A stretch of DNA of 21,512 nucleotides, taken from positions 1 through 21,512 of the forward strand of contig CABTZM010000009.1 of the NCBI GenBank assembly GCA_902489295.1. The letters run 5' to 3'. Every line of letters starts with the position of its first letter. Positions within the stretch are counted from its first letter, which is position 1. The notes under the pieces were generated by a model. It was given only the letters and a program-made list of their open reading frames with translations. It was not told the origin of the DNA and searched no databases. Below, one piece after another: positions 7,426 through 15,038 of this stretch. A program made the position numbers and the translations under genes. This DNA is from an uncultured Collinsella sp. Its GTDB lineage: Bacteria; Actinomycetota; Coriobacteriia; Coriobacteriales; Coriobacteriaceae.

Positions 7426-8244
7426 CTACTCGTAATCGTTCAGAATGTCGCCGAGCGGGTCGCCGGAGCCACCGCCCATGCCGCCACCCTGCTTAGCCAG
7501 ATCCTTAAGGCCAAGGTAGATGAGGGCAAGGGAGATGCCGATGAGGCCAAGGGCGATCAGCGTGAGCTGAGGGATGGCAGCAAGGACAAAGCCGAGGATG
7601 AAGAACGGCCAGGTCTCCTTGGTGGCCATCATGTTGATGACCATGGCGTAACCGACGGAAGCGACCATGCCGCCGCCGACAGCCATGCCGCCGGACAGCC
7701 AGTCGGGCATAGCGTTAAGCGCGTTGGTAACAGCCTCGGCCGGGATGATGCACAGAAGCACTGCCGGGATGGCGATACGAAGACCCTGCATGAGGATAGC
7801 AGCGTACTGCCAGCGCTCGATGCCGGCGAAGTCGCCCTTCTCGGCGCAACCGTCCATGGCGTGAGCGATAGCGGTAGCCAGGGTACGGCAGATCATGGTC
7901 AGGAACAGACCAGCGACCGACAGAGGCACGGCGACGGCGATAGCGGCGGTAACGGCCTTGGCCGAATCGGTGGCGCCACCGTTGAGGGCGAGCACCATGA
8001 TGATCGAAGAAGCGACCGAGGCCAGGGCGGCGTCAGGCGCGACGGCGGCGCCGACGTTAGCCCAGCCAAGGGCCATCATCTGGAGCGAACCGCCCAGGAG
8101 GATGCCCTCCTGAAGGTGACCGGTTACGAGACCGATAAGCGTGCATGCCACGAGCGGCTGATGGAACTGGAACTCATCCAGAATGCCTTCCATACCGGCA
8201 AGCAACGCGACAATCGCAACAAGCAGAATAGTGATTGCAGACAT
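7426..8244 (-). CDS. manY: PTS mannose/fructose/sorbose family IIC component
   Basis: A 272-residue polytopic membrane protein. It begins MSAITILLVAIVALLAGMEG and has the family stretch FQFHQPLVACTLIGLVTGHLQEGILLGGSLQMMALGWANVG, split here by function: the FHQPL segment followed by a Gly-rich region characteristic of IIC. About seven or eight hydrophobic segments follow. The C-terminus is unusually rich in Gly (KQGGGMGGGSGDPLGD). With IID it forms the translocation channel. AGGAGGG lies 8 nt before the ATG. It is the second gene of the operon, 18 nt after the IIAB stop. Confidence 0.95.
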   Translation of the reverse strand: MSAITILLVAIVALLAGMEGILDEFQFHQPLVACTLIGLVTGHLQEGILLGGSLQMMALGWANVGAAVAPDAALASVASSIIMVLALNGGATDSAKAVTAAIAVAVPLSVAGLFLTMICRTLATAIAHAMDGCAEKGDFAGIERWQYAAILMQGLRIAIPAVLLCIIPAEAVTNALNAMPDWLSGGMAVGGGMVASVGYAMVINMMATKETWPFFILGFVLAAIPQLTLIALGLIGISLALIYLGLKDLAKQGGGMGGGSGDPLGDILNDYE

Positions 8245-8262
8245 GTATCGGACCCTCCTTTA

Positions 8263-9252
8263 CTATGCTTGAGCGGCCAGTTCGGCCTTAGCTTTCTTCA
8301 ACATGGCGTCGAGATCCTCGGAGGAATCCGAAGGAACCTTGCGGACCTCGAACTTGACGCCCTTGGCCTTGAGGGCCTCGAGAGTCTTAACGTCGTCATC
8401 GCCCATAGCGACGGCGTTGGTGACGACGACCTTGCCCTTGGAGTGAGCCATGGAACCGATGTTGACTTCCTTGATGTCGACGCCGGCCTCGATGGCCTTG
8501 AGCAGATCCTGCGGGTTCTCGAAGAGCAGCATGGCCTTGGTGTCACCAAAGCGCGTGTCCTTGACGACCTCGGCCATCTTCTTGATGGGCACGACGTTGG
8601 CATGGACTCCCGGAGGGGCAGCCTGCTCGATCATGGTCTTGCGGAGCTCGTCGTGAGCAACGCCGTCGGAAACCACGATGATGCGGTTGGGGTTGATCTG
8701 CTTGGTCCACGTGGTGGCCACCTGACCATGAAGCAGACGGGTGTCGATACGGACGTGGGCGATCTTGATGTGCCCGTCGCCGATGACCGTTCCCGGAGGG
8801 ATGGCGCCTGCAGGAGCAGCGGCGGCCGCAGCCGGCTTCTTCTCCTCGGGCTCCAGAGACTCGGGCTTGACGCGCACGCCAGCCTTAGCCTCAGTCACGA
8901 GATGTTTTGCGATCGCATGTGCAGTGTTCTTTGCGTCAAAGCGCTGCGAATATGCCTCGATGAGCATAGGCAGGTTGACACCGGTGACGATAGCCCAGGA
9001 ATCGTGGCCCTCGATGAGCCCGCTGATCTGGTTGAACGGCGTACCGCCCCACAGATCAACGAGGAAGAGCACCTGCTCCTGGTCCTCGAAGGAAGCGACT
9101 GCTTCCTCGACCTTGGCACGGAAGTCGTCGGGGCCCATGCTCGGCTCGAGCGAGACCACGGCTACAGACGGCTGATCGCCAAAGACCATCGAGCCCGTCT
9201 GCTTGATTCCAGCCGCCAAGTCACCATGGCTAGCAAGAACAATACTTACCAT
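8263..9252 (-). CDS. manX: PTS mannose/fructose/sorbose family IIAB fusion
   Basis: A 329-residue cytoplasmic phosphotransfer protein. Residues 1 to about 120 are the IIA domain with the phospho-acceptor in LASHGDLA (H9) and the downstream motif VDLWGGTPFNQ. An Ala/Pro/Glu-rich linker (about 128-158) joins it to the IIB domain, which opens HIKIAHVRIDTRLLHGQV with the phospho-acceptor H175. The phosphate passes from HPr to H9, then H175, then the sugar. ATG at 9252 has a consensus AGGAGG (9260-9265) 7 nt upstream, better than the GTG at 9255. It is the first gene of the operon and is preceded by an AT-rich control region of about 330 bp. No LevR-type activator or other regulator gene adjoins it. 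Confidence 0.96.
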   Translation of the reverse strand: MVSIVLASHGDLAAGIKQTGSMVFGDQPSVAVVSLEPSMGPDDFRAKVEEAVASFEDQEQVLFLVDLWGGTPFNQISGLIEGHDSWAIVTGVNLPMLIEAYSQRFDAKNTAHAIAKHLVTEAKAGVRVKPESLEPEEKKPAAAAAAPAGAIPPGTVIGDGHIKIAHVRIDTRLLHGQVATTWTKQINPNRIIVVSDGVAHDELRKTMIEQAAPPGVHANVVPIKKMAEVVKDTRFGDTKAMLLFENPQDLLKAIEAGVDIKEVNIGSMAHSKGKVVVTNAVAMGDDDVKTLEALKAKGVKFEVRKVPSDSSEDLDAMLKKAKAELAAQA

Positions 9253-9581
9253 CACATAACCTCCTTTTTGTCTACGTATTTCCTACACGACAAAAAAGAG
9301 TATAGCCGCAAGTGTGGCAAAATTATAGGAAAAAATGTGAATGGTTGGATTATTTGTTTAAACGTCATGCTTTTGTTACAAGTTGGTTACATCGCTGGTT
9401 TTCAGCTATTCCTCGCTAAACATAATTAGTTTGACCATCTTAGAAAACAGATACAGGCACAGCATTCACTAATACCGATTTAAATCGGATAAGAACCTGC
9501 TTGACTCTTCGATATTTTGTTTAAACAGACGTGACTTGACTAATTTCGTTAGTTATGCTCTAGCAAACCGTCAAAAAAGAA
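9253..9581 (-). promoter_or_regulatory. AT-rich control region upstream of the PTS operon
   Basis: About 330 bp without a credible gene, clearly richer in A and T than the coding DNA around it. It contains a perfect 14-bp palindrome, CCGATTTAAATCGG (9475-9488), and two copies of the 8-bp palindrome GTTTAAAC (9356-9363 and 9519-9526), both preceded by TTT. Two -10-like boxes face the PTS genes: TATAAT (9322-9327) and TATACT (9299-9304). Neither has a good -35 at normal spacing. I interpret the palindromes as candidate operators for PTS regulation. I did not find a convincing sigma-54 -24/-12 element. Confidence 0.5.
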
Positions 9582-9637
9582 TAGTCATTGGGGACGTTCT
9601 TTAATGACTAGTCGTTTAAGAACGTCCCCAATGACTA
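9582..9637. repeat. Long palindrome (20-bp perfect arms), REP-like, may also terminate hypA
   Basis: Arms 9582-9601 and 9618-9637 are perfect inverted repeats of 20 bp, starting TAGTCATTGGGGACG. The 16-nt centre is itself palindromic around GACTAGTC, so nearly the whole 56 bp is self-complementary. It ends 2 bp from the hypA stop. On the minus strand it is followed by TATTCTTTTTT, so it can act as the hypA terminator. The string TCTTTAATGACTAGT in its centre recurs at 5960-5974 across the manO stop, which suggests a dispersed repeat family. Confidence 0.8.
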
Positions 9638-9639
9638 AG

Positions 9640-10065
9640 TTAGGCGATGTGGAGGGGGTTGGCGGCGTCGACGGCGTCAGGAGCAGCGGGACCATCAGGG
9701 GTAGCGTCTGCCAGGTTCTCGTCGGGGGTCTCGATCTGCTTGATCATGACATCCTGGCCCTGCAGCAGATAAGTCTCGCCGCTACCGCAATGGGGACAGG
9801 TCTTTCCGTACTCGACCGTCGCGTAGTCGCGGCCGCACGCCTCGCAATGTGTCACGGCCTCAACGGGCTCCACGATAAGCTCCGAGCCCTCGGTGATAGG
9901 CTTTTTATCTGCTGCCCAGCGCCAAGCGTCGAGCAGCAAGTCGGGAACGACGCCCGAGACCTCGCCCAGCAGCAACGTCACGCTCGAAACGCGACGCACG
10001 CCATTGGCGCGAGCCACATTCTCAACATCGCGAATGATGTGATAGACGATTCCGAGCTCGTGCAC
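9640..10065 (-). CDS. hypA: Hydrogenase/urease nickel incorporation protein HypA
   Basis: A 141-residue nickel metallochaperone. It begins MHELGIVYHII, with the conserved M-H-E amino end in which His2 binds nickel. The zinc site is two CxxC pairs in CEACGRDYATVEYGKTCPHCG. HypA delivers nickel to [NiFe]-hydrogenase precursors together with HypB. The start is GTG at 10065: GGAAGGAA (10073-10080) lies about 8 nt upstream and any earlier start would lose His2. The protein is longer than the usual 113-118 residues because of an Asp/Ala/Pro-rich C-terminal extension of about 25 residues. It starts 35 nt after the oxidoreductase stop on the same strand, so the two are probably co-transcribed. No hydrogenase or other hyp gene is in the window. 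Confidence 0.92.
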   Translation of the reverse strand: MHELGIVYHIIRDVENVARANGVRRVSSVTLLLGEVSGVVPDLLLDAWRWAADKKPITEGSELIVEPVEAVTHCEACGRDYATVEYGKTCPHCGSGETYLLQGQDVMIKQIETPDENLADATPDGPAAPDAVDAANPLHIA

Positions 10066-10100
10066 TTTTATATTCCTTCCGCCGTTCCCGTTATGACTAC

Positions 10101-12878
10101 TTACTTGCGACCGAATTTGATCTTGATGGCACGCTTGAGTGCGTCCTTGCCCAGGCTCGGGAGCTTTTGCTCGTATTTGACCATCGTGGAGCACTCGGGG
10201 CGGTCGCGATCCAGATGGATGGCGTCGAACGCGCACTTGGTGGTGCACAGGCCGCAGCCGATGCACTTGTTGGGGTCGACGATCGAGGCACCGCAACCCA
10301 GGCAACGGGCGGTCTCGGCGCGCACCTGCTCCTCGGTAAAGGTCTCGACGTACTCGCTAAACGGCGCGGCCTTCTCGCGCTCGCGGTCCACATGGGCAAC
10401 CTCGCGGCTCGCGTTGTCGTAGCTCTCGATCACGACGTCGTCGCGGTCAAGCGCGGTGTAGCGGCGCTGGTTGCGGCCGATGGTGAGCGTGGAGCCCGGC
10501 TGCACAAAGCGATGGATGGACACGGCGGCCTCGTGGCCGGCGGCGATGGCATCGATGGCAAAGCTGGGGCCGGTGTAGACGTCGCCGCCCACAAAGATGT
10601 CTGGCTCGGCGGTCTGGTACGTCTGGGGGTCGGCAAGGGCACCCTGACCGCGGCCAAGCTCCACCTTGGAGCCAGCCAGCAGGTCGCCCCACACAATGGA
10701 CTGGCCGATGGACATGACCACGCGGTCGGCATCGACGCGGCGCAGGTCGTTCTCGTCGTACTCGGGCGCAAAACGGCCTTCGTCGTCAAAGACACGCGTG
10801 CAGCGCTTGAAGGTGATACCGCACACACGACCGGCCTCGTCCAGGTGGACCTCCTTGGGGCCCCAACCGCAGCTGATGTGCGCGCCGTCCTCGATGGCCT
10901 CGCGACGCTCTTCCTCGCTGGCGGGCATCTGTGCCTCGCTCTCCAGGCAGAATATCTCAACGTGCTCGGAACCCAGACGGCAGGCGTTGCGCGCGACATC
11001 GATAGCAACGTTGCCGCCGCCCACCACGATGGTGCGGCCGGGCAGCGCGTCAATCTTGCCGCTGTTGACCTCGCGCAAAAAGTCGACGGCCACGGTCACA
11101 CCCTCGGCGTCCTCGCCCGGAATGTCGGCAAGGCGGCCGCCCTGGCAGCCAATAGCCACATAGAAGGCCTTAAAACCCTGCGTGCGCAGCTCATCGAGCG
11201 TCACGTCACGGCCGACTTCCACGCCATAGCGGAACTCGGCACCCATCAGGCGAATGATCTCGACCTCGGCCTCGATAACATCCTTCTGCAGCTTAAAGCT
11301 GGGAATGCCGTAGGTGAGCATGCCACCCGGGCGCTCGTTTTTCTCGAACACGACGGGCTTGTAGCCCTTCTCGGCAAGATAAAAAGCGCAGGACAGACCG
11401 GCCGGGCCGGCACCGATGATGGCAATCTTCTGGTCGAAGCCGCCAGCGCGCGTCGGTGTCACCACGGGCGGGACGTAGCGGGTCGCAGCGTCCAGATCGC
11501 GCTGGGCGATAAACTTCTTGACCTCGTCGATGGCCACGGCCTCGTCCACGCGACCACGGGTACAGGCATCCTCGCAGCGGCGGTTGCACACACGGCCGCA
11601 GATAGCGGGCAGCGGGTTCTCGCGCTTAATGAGCGCCAGTGCCTCGTCATAGCGGCCCTGCGCCGCGAGCTTCAGATAGCCCTGAACGGCGACATGCGCG
11701 GGGCAAGCCGTCTTGCAGGGCGCGGTGCCGGACTCGTGCGTCTCGATGCGGTTGTCGTTGCGGTAGTTAGGCGACCACTTGGTGTGGTCCCACTTGGTGG
11801 CATCGGGCAGCTCCTGGCGCGGATACTCGGGCACCTGTCCGCCCGCCTTTTTGCTGCAGAGCTTCTGGCCCAGCTTGGCGGCGCCGGCCGGACACACCTC
11901 AACGCAGCGGCCGCAGGCCACGCACTTGTCCTTCTCGACCTTGGCGACATAGGCCGAGCGCGACAGGTTGGGCGTGTTGAACAGCTGCGAGGTGCGCAGG
12001 GCGTAGCACACGTTGACGTTGCAGTTACAGATGGCGAAGATCTTGTTCTCGCCGTCGATGTTGGTGATCTGGTGCACAAAGCCGTTGTCCTCGGCCTGGC
12101 GCAAGATGTCGTAGACCTCCTCGCGCGTCACATAGTGGCCGCGGTCGGTCTCGACCACATAGTCGGCCATATCGCCCACGGCAATGCACCAGTCAGCGGG
12201 GTCGTCGGCGCAGCCCTCGCCCATCACACGACGGCTCGCGCGGCAGCTGCAGGTGCTGGCGGCATACTTACCCTCGTATTTGTCGAGCCAATGCTCGATA
12301 TGCTCGATCGGCACCGACGTGCTCGCGGCGTCAATGGCCTTCTCGACCGGAATGACGTGCATGCCGATACCGGCGCCCCCGGGCGGCACCATCGGCGTAG
12401 CCTTGGACAGCGGGCCTTTGGATGCCTGCTCAAAGAACTTGGCATAGACCGGGTGCTCCTCGAGCTGACTCACGCGCATGTTGAGGAACTCGGCGGAACC
12501 CGGCACCAGCATGGGCAGCACCCACTGCTTGGCGCGCTCGGGATTTTCCCAGTTGTACTCGAGCAGACCCGTGTAGCTCATGTCGTCGAGCATCTTCTCG
12601 ATATCGGCCTCGGGCATGCCGGTGAGCTTGACCATCTCGGGCAACGTGTAGGGACGGCGCATCTTCATCTTGCAGAGTACCTCGGCCTGCTCGTCGGTTG
12701 CGGCCTCGGCAAACGACCAGTACTCGTAGCCCAGCAGCTCGTCGCGATGCAGAAGACGGTTGGTGCAATGCTCGCACAGCTTGACGATGGCCTCGCGCGG
12801 ATGCTCCGGCAGCGGCGGCACGAACTCCGAACCGATGTCGGGCTCGGTGTAGCTAATCCCCGGTCCGTTGAGAATCAT
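10101..12878 (-). CDS. Multi-[4Fe-4S] FAD/NAD(P)-dependent oxidoreductase (GltD-like core with extra N- and C-terminal iron-sulphur modules)
   Basis: A 925-residue cytoplasmic redox protein with a modular build. The N-terminal about 200 residues include a CEHC pair and a winged-helix-like stretch. Cysteine clusters CSCRASRRVMGEGC (about 210-225) and ICNCNVNVC follow. A ferredoxin-type cluster CVACGRCVEVCPAG sits near 316-330. A GltD/DPYD-type helical iron-sulphur domain (CKTACPAHVAV through CGRVCNRRCEDACTRG, about 386-440) precedes the FAD site GAGPAGLSCA (about 489-498) and a second dinucleotide site VVGGGNVAIDVAR (about 612-624). The C-terminus carries CLGCG and CIGCGLCTTKC (about 857-880). 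This suggests electron transfer between NAD(P)H and ferredoxin-like carriers, possibly bifurcating; the substrate is unknown. ATG at 12878 has GAAGGGA 5 nt upstream; an open frame extends further but lacks a good start. It is divergent from the TetR gene and in an operon with hypA. Confidence 0.85.
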   Translation of the reverse strand: MILNGPGISYTEPDIGSEFVPPLPEHPREAIVKLCEHCTNRLLHRDELLGYEYWSFAEAATDEQAEVLCKMKMRRPYTLPEMVKLTGMPEADIEKMLDDMSYTGLLEYNWENPERAKQWVLPMLVPGSAEFLNMRVSQLEEHPVYAKFFEQASKGPLSKATPMVPPGGAGIGMHVIPVEKAIDAASTSVPIEHIEHWLDKYEGKYAASTCSCRASRRVMGEGCADDPADWCIAVGDMADYVVETDRGHYVTREEVYDILRQAEDNGFVHQITNIDGENKIFAICNCNVNVCYALRTSQLFNTPNLSRSAYVAKVEKDKCVACGRCVEVCPAGAAKLGQKLCSKKAGGQVPEYPRQELPDATKWDHTKWSPNYRNDNRIETHESGTAPCKTACPAHVAVQGYLKLAAQGRYDEALALIKRENPLPAICGRVCNRRCEDACTRGRVDEAVAIDEVKKFIAQRDLDAATRYVPPVVTPTRAGGFDQKIAIIGAGPAGLSCAFYLAEKGYKPVVFEKNERPGGMLTYGIPSFKLQKDVIEAEVEIIRLMGAEFRYGVEVGRDVTLDELRTQGFKAFYVAIGCQGGRLADIPGEDAEGVTVAVDFLREVNSGKIDALPGRTIVVGGGNVAIDVARNACRLGSEHVEIFCLESEAQMPASEEERREAIEDGAHISCGWGPKEVHLDEAGRVCGITFKRCTRVFDDEGRFAPEYDENDLRRVDADRVVMSIGQSIVWGDLLAGSKVELGRGQGALADPQTYQTAEPDIFVGGDVYTGPSFAIDAIAAGHEAAVSIHRFVQPGSTLTIGRNQRRYTALDRDDVVIESYDNASREVAHVDREREKAAPFSEYVETFTEEQVRAETARCLGCGASIVDPNKCIGCGLCTTKCAFDAIHLDRDRPECSTMVKYEQKLPSLGKDALKRAIKIKFGRK

Positions 12879-12970
12879 GGTTGTCCCTTCTCTTGCCGCA
12901 GCCCGACGAGGCCGCGGCACCCCTCTTTTTTTGCAGGCCGGGCATGCCCCATGCCGTTCACCCGCCATTG

Positions 12971-13008
12971 TTGACATTGTGTCAAAAATAGTATTGACGA
13001 ACCGTCAA
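12971..13008. promoter_or_regulatory. Two tandem 15-bp operator-like palindromes, probable TetR sites
   Basis: TTGACATTGTGTCAA (12971-12985) and TTGACGAACCGTCAA (12994-13008) share the form TTGAC(A/G), 3 nt, (T/C)GTCAA, with centres 23 bp apart. They lie between the divergent oxidoreductase and TetR genes. A weaker related string (GGCGAACGGTC) follows at 13027-13037. A -10-like TACTAT facing the oxidoreductase falls between the two palindromes, so binding could block its promoter. The TetR protein is the obvious candidate ligand. Confidence 0.65.
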
Positions 13009-13066
13009 CAATATTCAAGACTGTTAGGCGAACGGTCAGGCAAAAGAGGATGAAAGGCGGCAGAAC

Positions 13067-13729
13067 ATGGGCAACACGTACGCAGATATCCCTGTGGCCG
13101 ACGCCACTCTTGCGTCCGATAGCGCGGCAAAGCGCCTGACGGGCGACGAACGCCGTCGCGAGATTCTCGATGCCGTGCGCACCGTAAGCTCCGAGCTGGG
13201 CGTGTCGCATCTATCCGTCTCGGCCGTGACCAAGCGAGCCGGCTGCACGCGCTCGCTGTTCTACCACTACTTCGCCGATATGGACGCCGCTGTCACCGCC
13301 GTCATGGACGAGGCAATCGACGGTTTTATCTCCGAACTCGAGCAGTGGAACGCCGGCCGCACGGTTGGCGACATCGAAGGCGCACTCGACACCGTCGCCC
13401 CGCTCTTTAAGCGCCTGGTCGCCAGCGGCCACGAGCTGCCGAGTACGCTCACCTCAAGCAGTGGCGCGCTCTACGGCGGCTTTTTACACAACGTGGTCCA
13501 GCGTGTGGCGCAGTATATCTGCGACACCACCGTGGTGGATTTTGTCGCCCATCATGAGCTACGCATCGACCATGTCTACGAGACGTTCTACACCCTCATC
13601 ATGGGGTTGTTGATGTATATCCGCACGCACCCCGATGTGCCCGACGAGACGGTCAAGGAAATCATCGCCTCGACACTCCACATCGAGGGCTATACCGCCA
13701 AGTATCCGGAGCGCAAGCCCCAGGACTGA
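13067..13729 (+). CDS. TetR/AcrR family transcriptional regulator
   Basis: A 220-residue DNA-binding protein. After a loose 25-residue N-terminus, residues about 27-75 form the TetR DNA-binding domain: RRREILDAVRTVSSELGVSHLSVSAVTKRAGCTRSLFYHYFADMDAAV, given here as its two halves, the ILDAVR helix and the recognition stretch TRSLFYHYF. The rest is a helical ligand-binding and dimerisation domain too divergent to predict a ligand. It is divergent from the oxidoreductase/hypA operon and 63 nt before the DUF5692 gene on its own strand. The tandem palindromes at 12971-13008 sit upstream of it. By the usual pattern of the family it probably represses the divergent operon, itself, and perhaps the downstream membrane protein gene. 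Confidence 0.9.
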   Translation: MGNTYADIPVADATLASDSAAKRLTGDERRREILDAVRTVSSELGVSHLSVSAVTKRAGCTRSLFYHYFADMDAAVTAVMDEAIDGFISELEQWNAGRTVGDIEGALDTVAPLFKRLVASGHELPSTLTSSSGALYGGFLHNVVQRVAQYICDTTVVDFVAHHELRIDHVYETFYTLIMGLLMYIRTHPDVPDETVKEIIASTLHIEGYTAKYPERKPQD

Positions 13730-13792
13730 CGACATTTGGCCAAACTGCCCGCGATCAGAAGAGGGGCCGCGGGCGTGTGAAAGGAGAGCAGC

Positions 13793-14800
13793 ATGCTGTT
13801 CGATGTTTGGGGTAGCGATACCCTTATCCACTGGGCCGGCTGGGCCATGGTCTTTATTGGCCTGATCGTGCTCAACGAGGTCGGCCGCCGCACCAAGCTG
13901 GGCGCGGCCATCATCTTTGGCGTGGCTCCGCTGGCCATGACCATCTACTGCGTCGCCATCGCCGTCGGCGTTTCGCAGGGTGCCGAGTGGGCGCTCACCA
14001 ACCCCACCCATGTGTACCAGAACAGCTGGTTCCACTACGCCAAGGTCTACGCGGCGTTGGCCGGTTGCTGGGGCTTCATCGCCATTAAGTATCAGTGGGG
14101 CAAGATCGGCAAGGCGCATTGGTTCCGCGCGTGGCCGTTTGTGATCGTCGCCATCAACATCATGATCGCCGTCGTGTCCGACTTCGAGAGCGCCTATCAC
14201 TTCTTTGTCCTGGGCCAGTCCACTTGGGTCACCTCCGAGGGCGCCACGCAGCTCGCCGGTTGGAATAACGTGTTCAACGGCATCGCCGGAATCATCAACA
14301 TCTTCTGCATGACCGGTTGGTGGAGCGTCTACGCCTCCGAGGACAAGACCGACATGCTGTGGCCCGACATGACATGGGTCTACATCATCGCCTACGACAT
14401 CTGGAACTTCTGCTACACCTACAACTGCCTGCCCACCCACTCCTGGTTCTGCGGCTTTGCGCTGTTGCTGGCGCCCACCGTCGCCGCCTTTATCTGGAAC
14501 AAGGGCGGCTGGATCCAGAACCGCGCCTTTACGCTGGCCATTTGGTGCATGTTTGCCCAGGTGTTCCCGTACTTCCAGGAGGAGTCTATCTTTGTGACCC
14601 ACTCCACGCTCGACCACGCCGCCGCCACCGCGGTCTCCATCGCCGCGCTGGTCGCCAACATCGCCGCGATCATCTACGTCGCCTACCGTGCCAAGAAGCT
14701 CGGCCGCAATCCCTACAAGCAGGATGTCTTTGAGGGCACCAGTGATTGGGAGAAGGCCACCGCTCGCCGCGCCAAGGTTGATTACGCGCACGCCGAGTAA
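13793..14800 (+). CDS. DUF5692 family polytopic membrane protein
   Basis: A 335-residue integral membrane protein of unknown function. It has about eight hydrophobic segments separated by short loops, many aromatic residues (notably W, Y and F), and a hydrophilic positively charged C-terminus (RAKKLGRNPYKQ onward). I assign it to DUF5692 from its overall look, including MLFDVWGSDTLIHWAGWAMVF at the start and ESAYHFFVLGQSTWV in the middle; that call comes from memory. AAAGGAGA lies about 6 nt upstream of the ATG. It follows the TetR gene by 63 nt on the same strand and is followed by a strong terminator, so the two may be co-transcribed. A transport role or a membrane partner for the divergent oxidoreductase are both possible; neither is shown by the sequence. 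Confidence 0.75.
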   Translation: MLFDVWGSDTLIHWAGWAMVFIGLIVLNEVGRRTKLGAAIIFGVAPLAMTIYCVAIAVGVSQGAEWALTNPTHVYQNSWFHYAKVYAALAGCWGFIAIKYQWGKIGKAHWFRAWPFVIVAINIMIAVVSDFESAYHFFVLGQSTWVTSEGATQLAGWNNVFNGIAGIINIFCMTGWWSVYASEDKTDMLWPDMTWVYIIAYDIWNFCYTYNCLPTHSWFCGFALLLAPTVAAFIWNKGGWIQNRAFTLAIWCMFAQVFPYFQEESIFVTHSTLDHAAATAVSIAALVANIAAIIYVAYRAKKLGRNPYKQDVFEGTSDWEKATARRAKVDYAHAE

Positions 14801-14868
14801 CATGTTGGCCGCTGTTGGCACTTGGGCATAGGCCCGCTCACCAGGCCTTTCAATCCAATGTCTCGCAG

Positions 14869-14910
14869 AGCCCCCGAAAAGCGTTTCGCTCGCTTTCCGG
14901 GGGCTTTTTG
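14869..14910 (+). terminator. Rho-independent terminator after the DUF5692 gene
   Basis: AGCCCCCG (14869-14876) pairs with CGGGGGCT (14898-14905). Further pairing AAAGCG/CGCTTT lies inside the loop, and TTTTT follows. It is 68 nt after the stop codon. Confidence 0.88.
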
Positions 14911-14978
14911 TCGTTGCGCCTCTATTCATCTATTCAAAAACACGCGCATATATAAAATCGGATTTCAAATCATGCGGC

Positions 14979-14999
14979 GGCTCTATGGAGCCCCGTTTT
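14979..14999 (+). promoter_or_regulatory. Short leader hairpin with T run upstream of the 500-residue membrane protein gene
   Basis: GGCTC (14979-14983) and GAGCC (14988-14992) form a 5-bp stem with a TATG loop, followed by CCGTTTTT. It begins about 60 nt before the next start codon. It could be a weak attenuator or a weak terminator; the stem is short. An AT-rich stretch (TATATAAAA at 14950-14958) just upstream is the best -10-like region. Confidence 0.35.
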
Positions 15000-15038
15000 T
15001 GGGTACATTGTTGTCCCGATATTGAGCTTGGGGGATAT

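Noticed and set aside
7396..9429. 677-residue plus-strand open frame
   Set aside because: Antisense shadow of the three PTS genes, which have clear family motifs and ribosome-binding sites on the other strand.
9253..9581. Sigma-54 promoter for the mannose PTS operon
   Set aside because: No convincing TGGCA-N7-TTGC element was found, and no LevR-type activator gene is in the window.
10167..12974. 935-residue plus-strand open frame
   Set aside because: Antisense shadow of the oxidoreductase; the composition is typical of reverse reading of high-GC genes and it has no recognisable motif.
13559..14929. 456-residue minus-strand open frame
   Set aside because: Antisense to the TetR and DUF5692 genes and runs through the terminator at 14869-14910.
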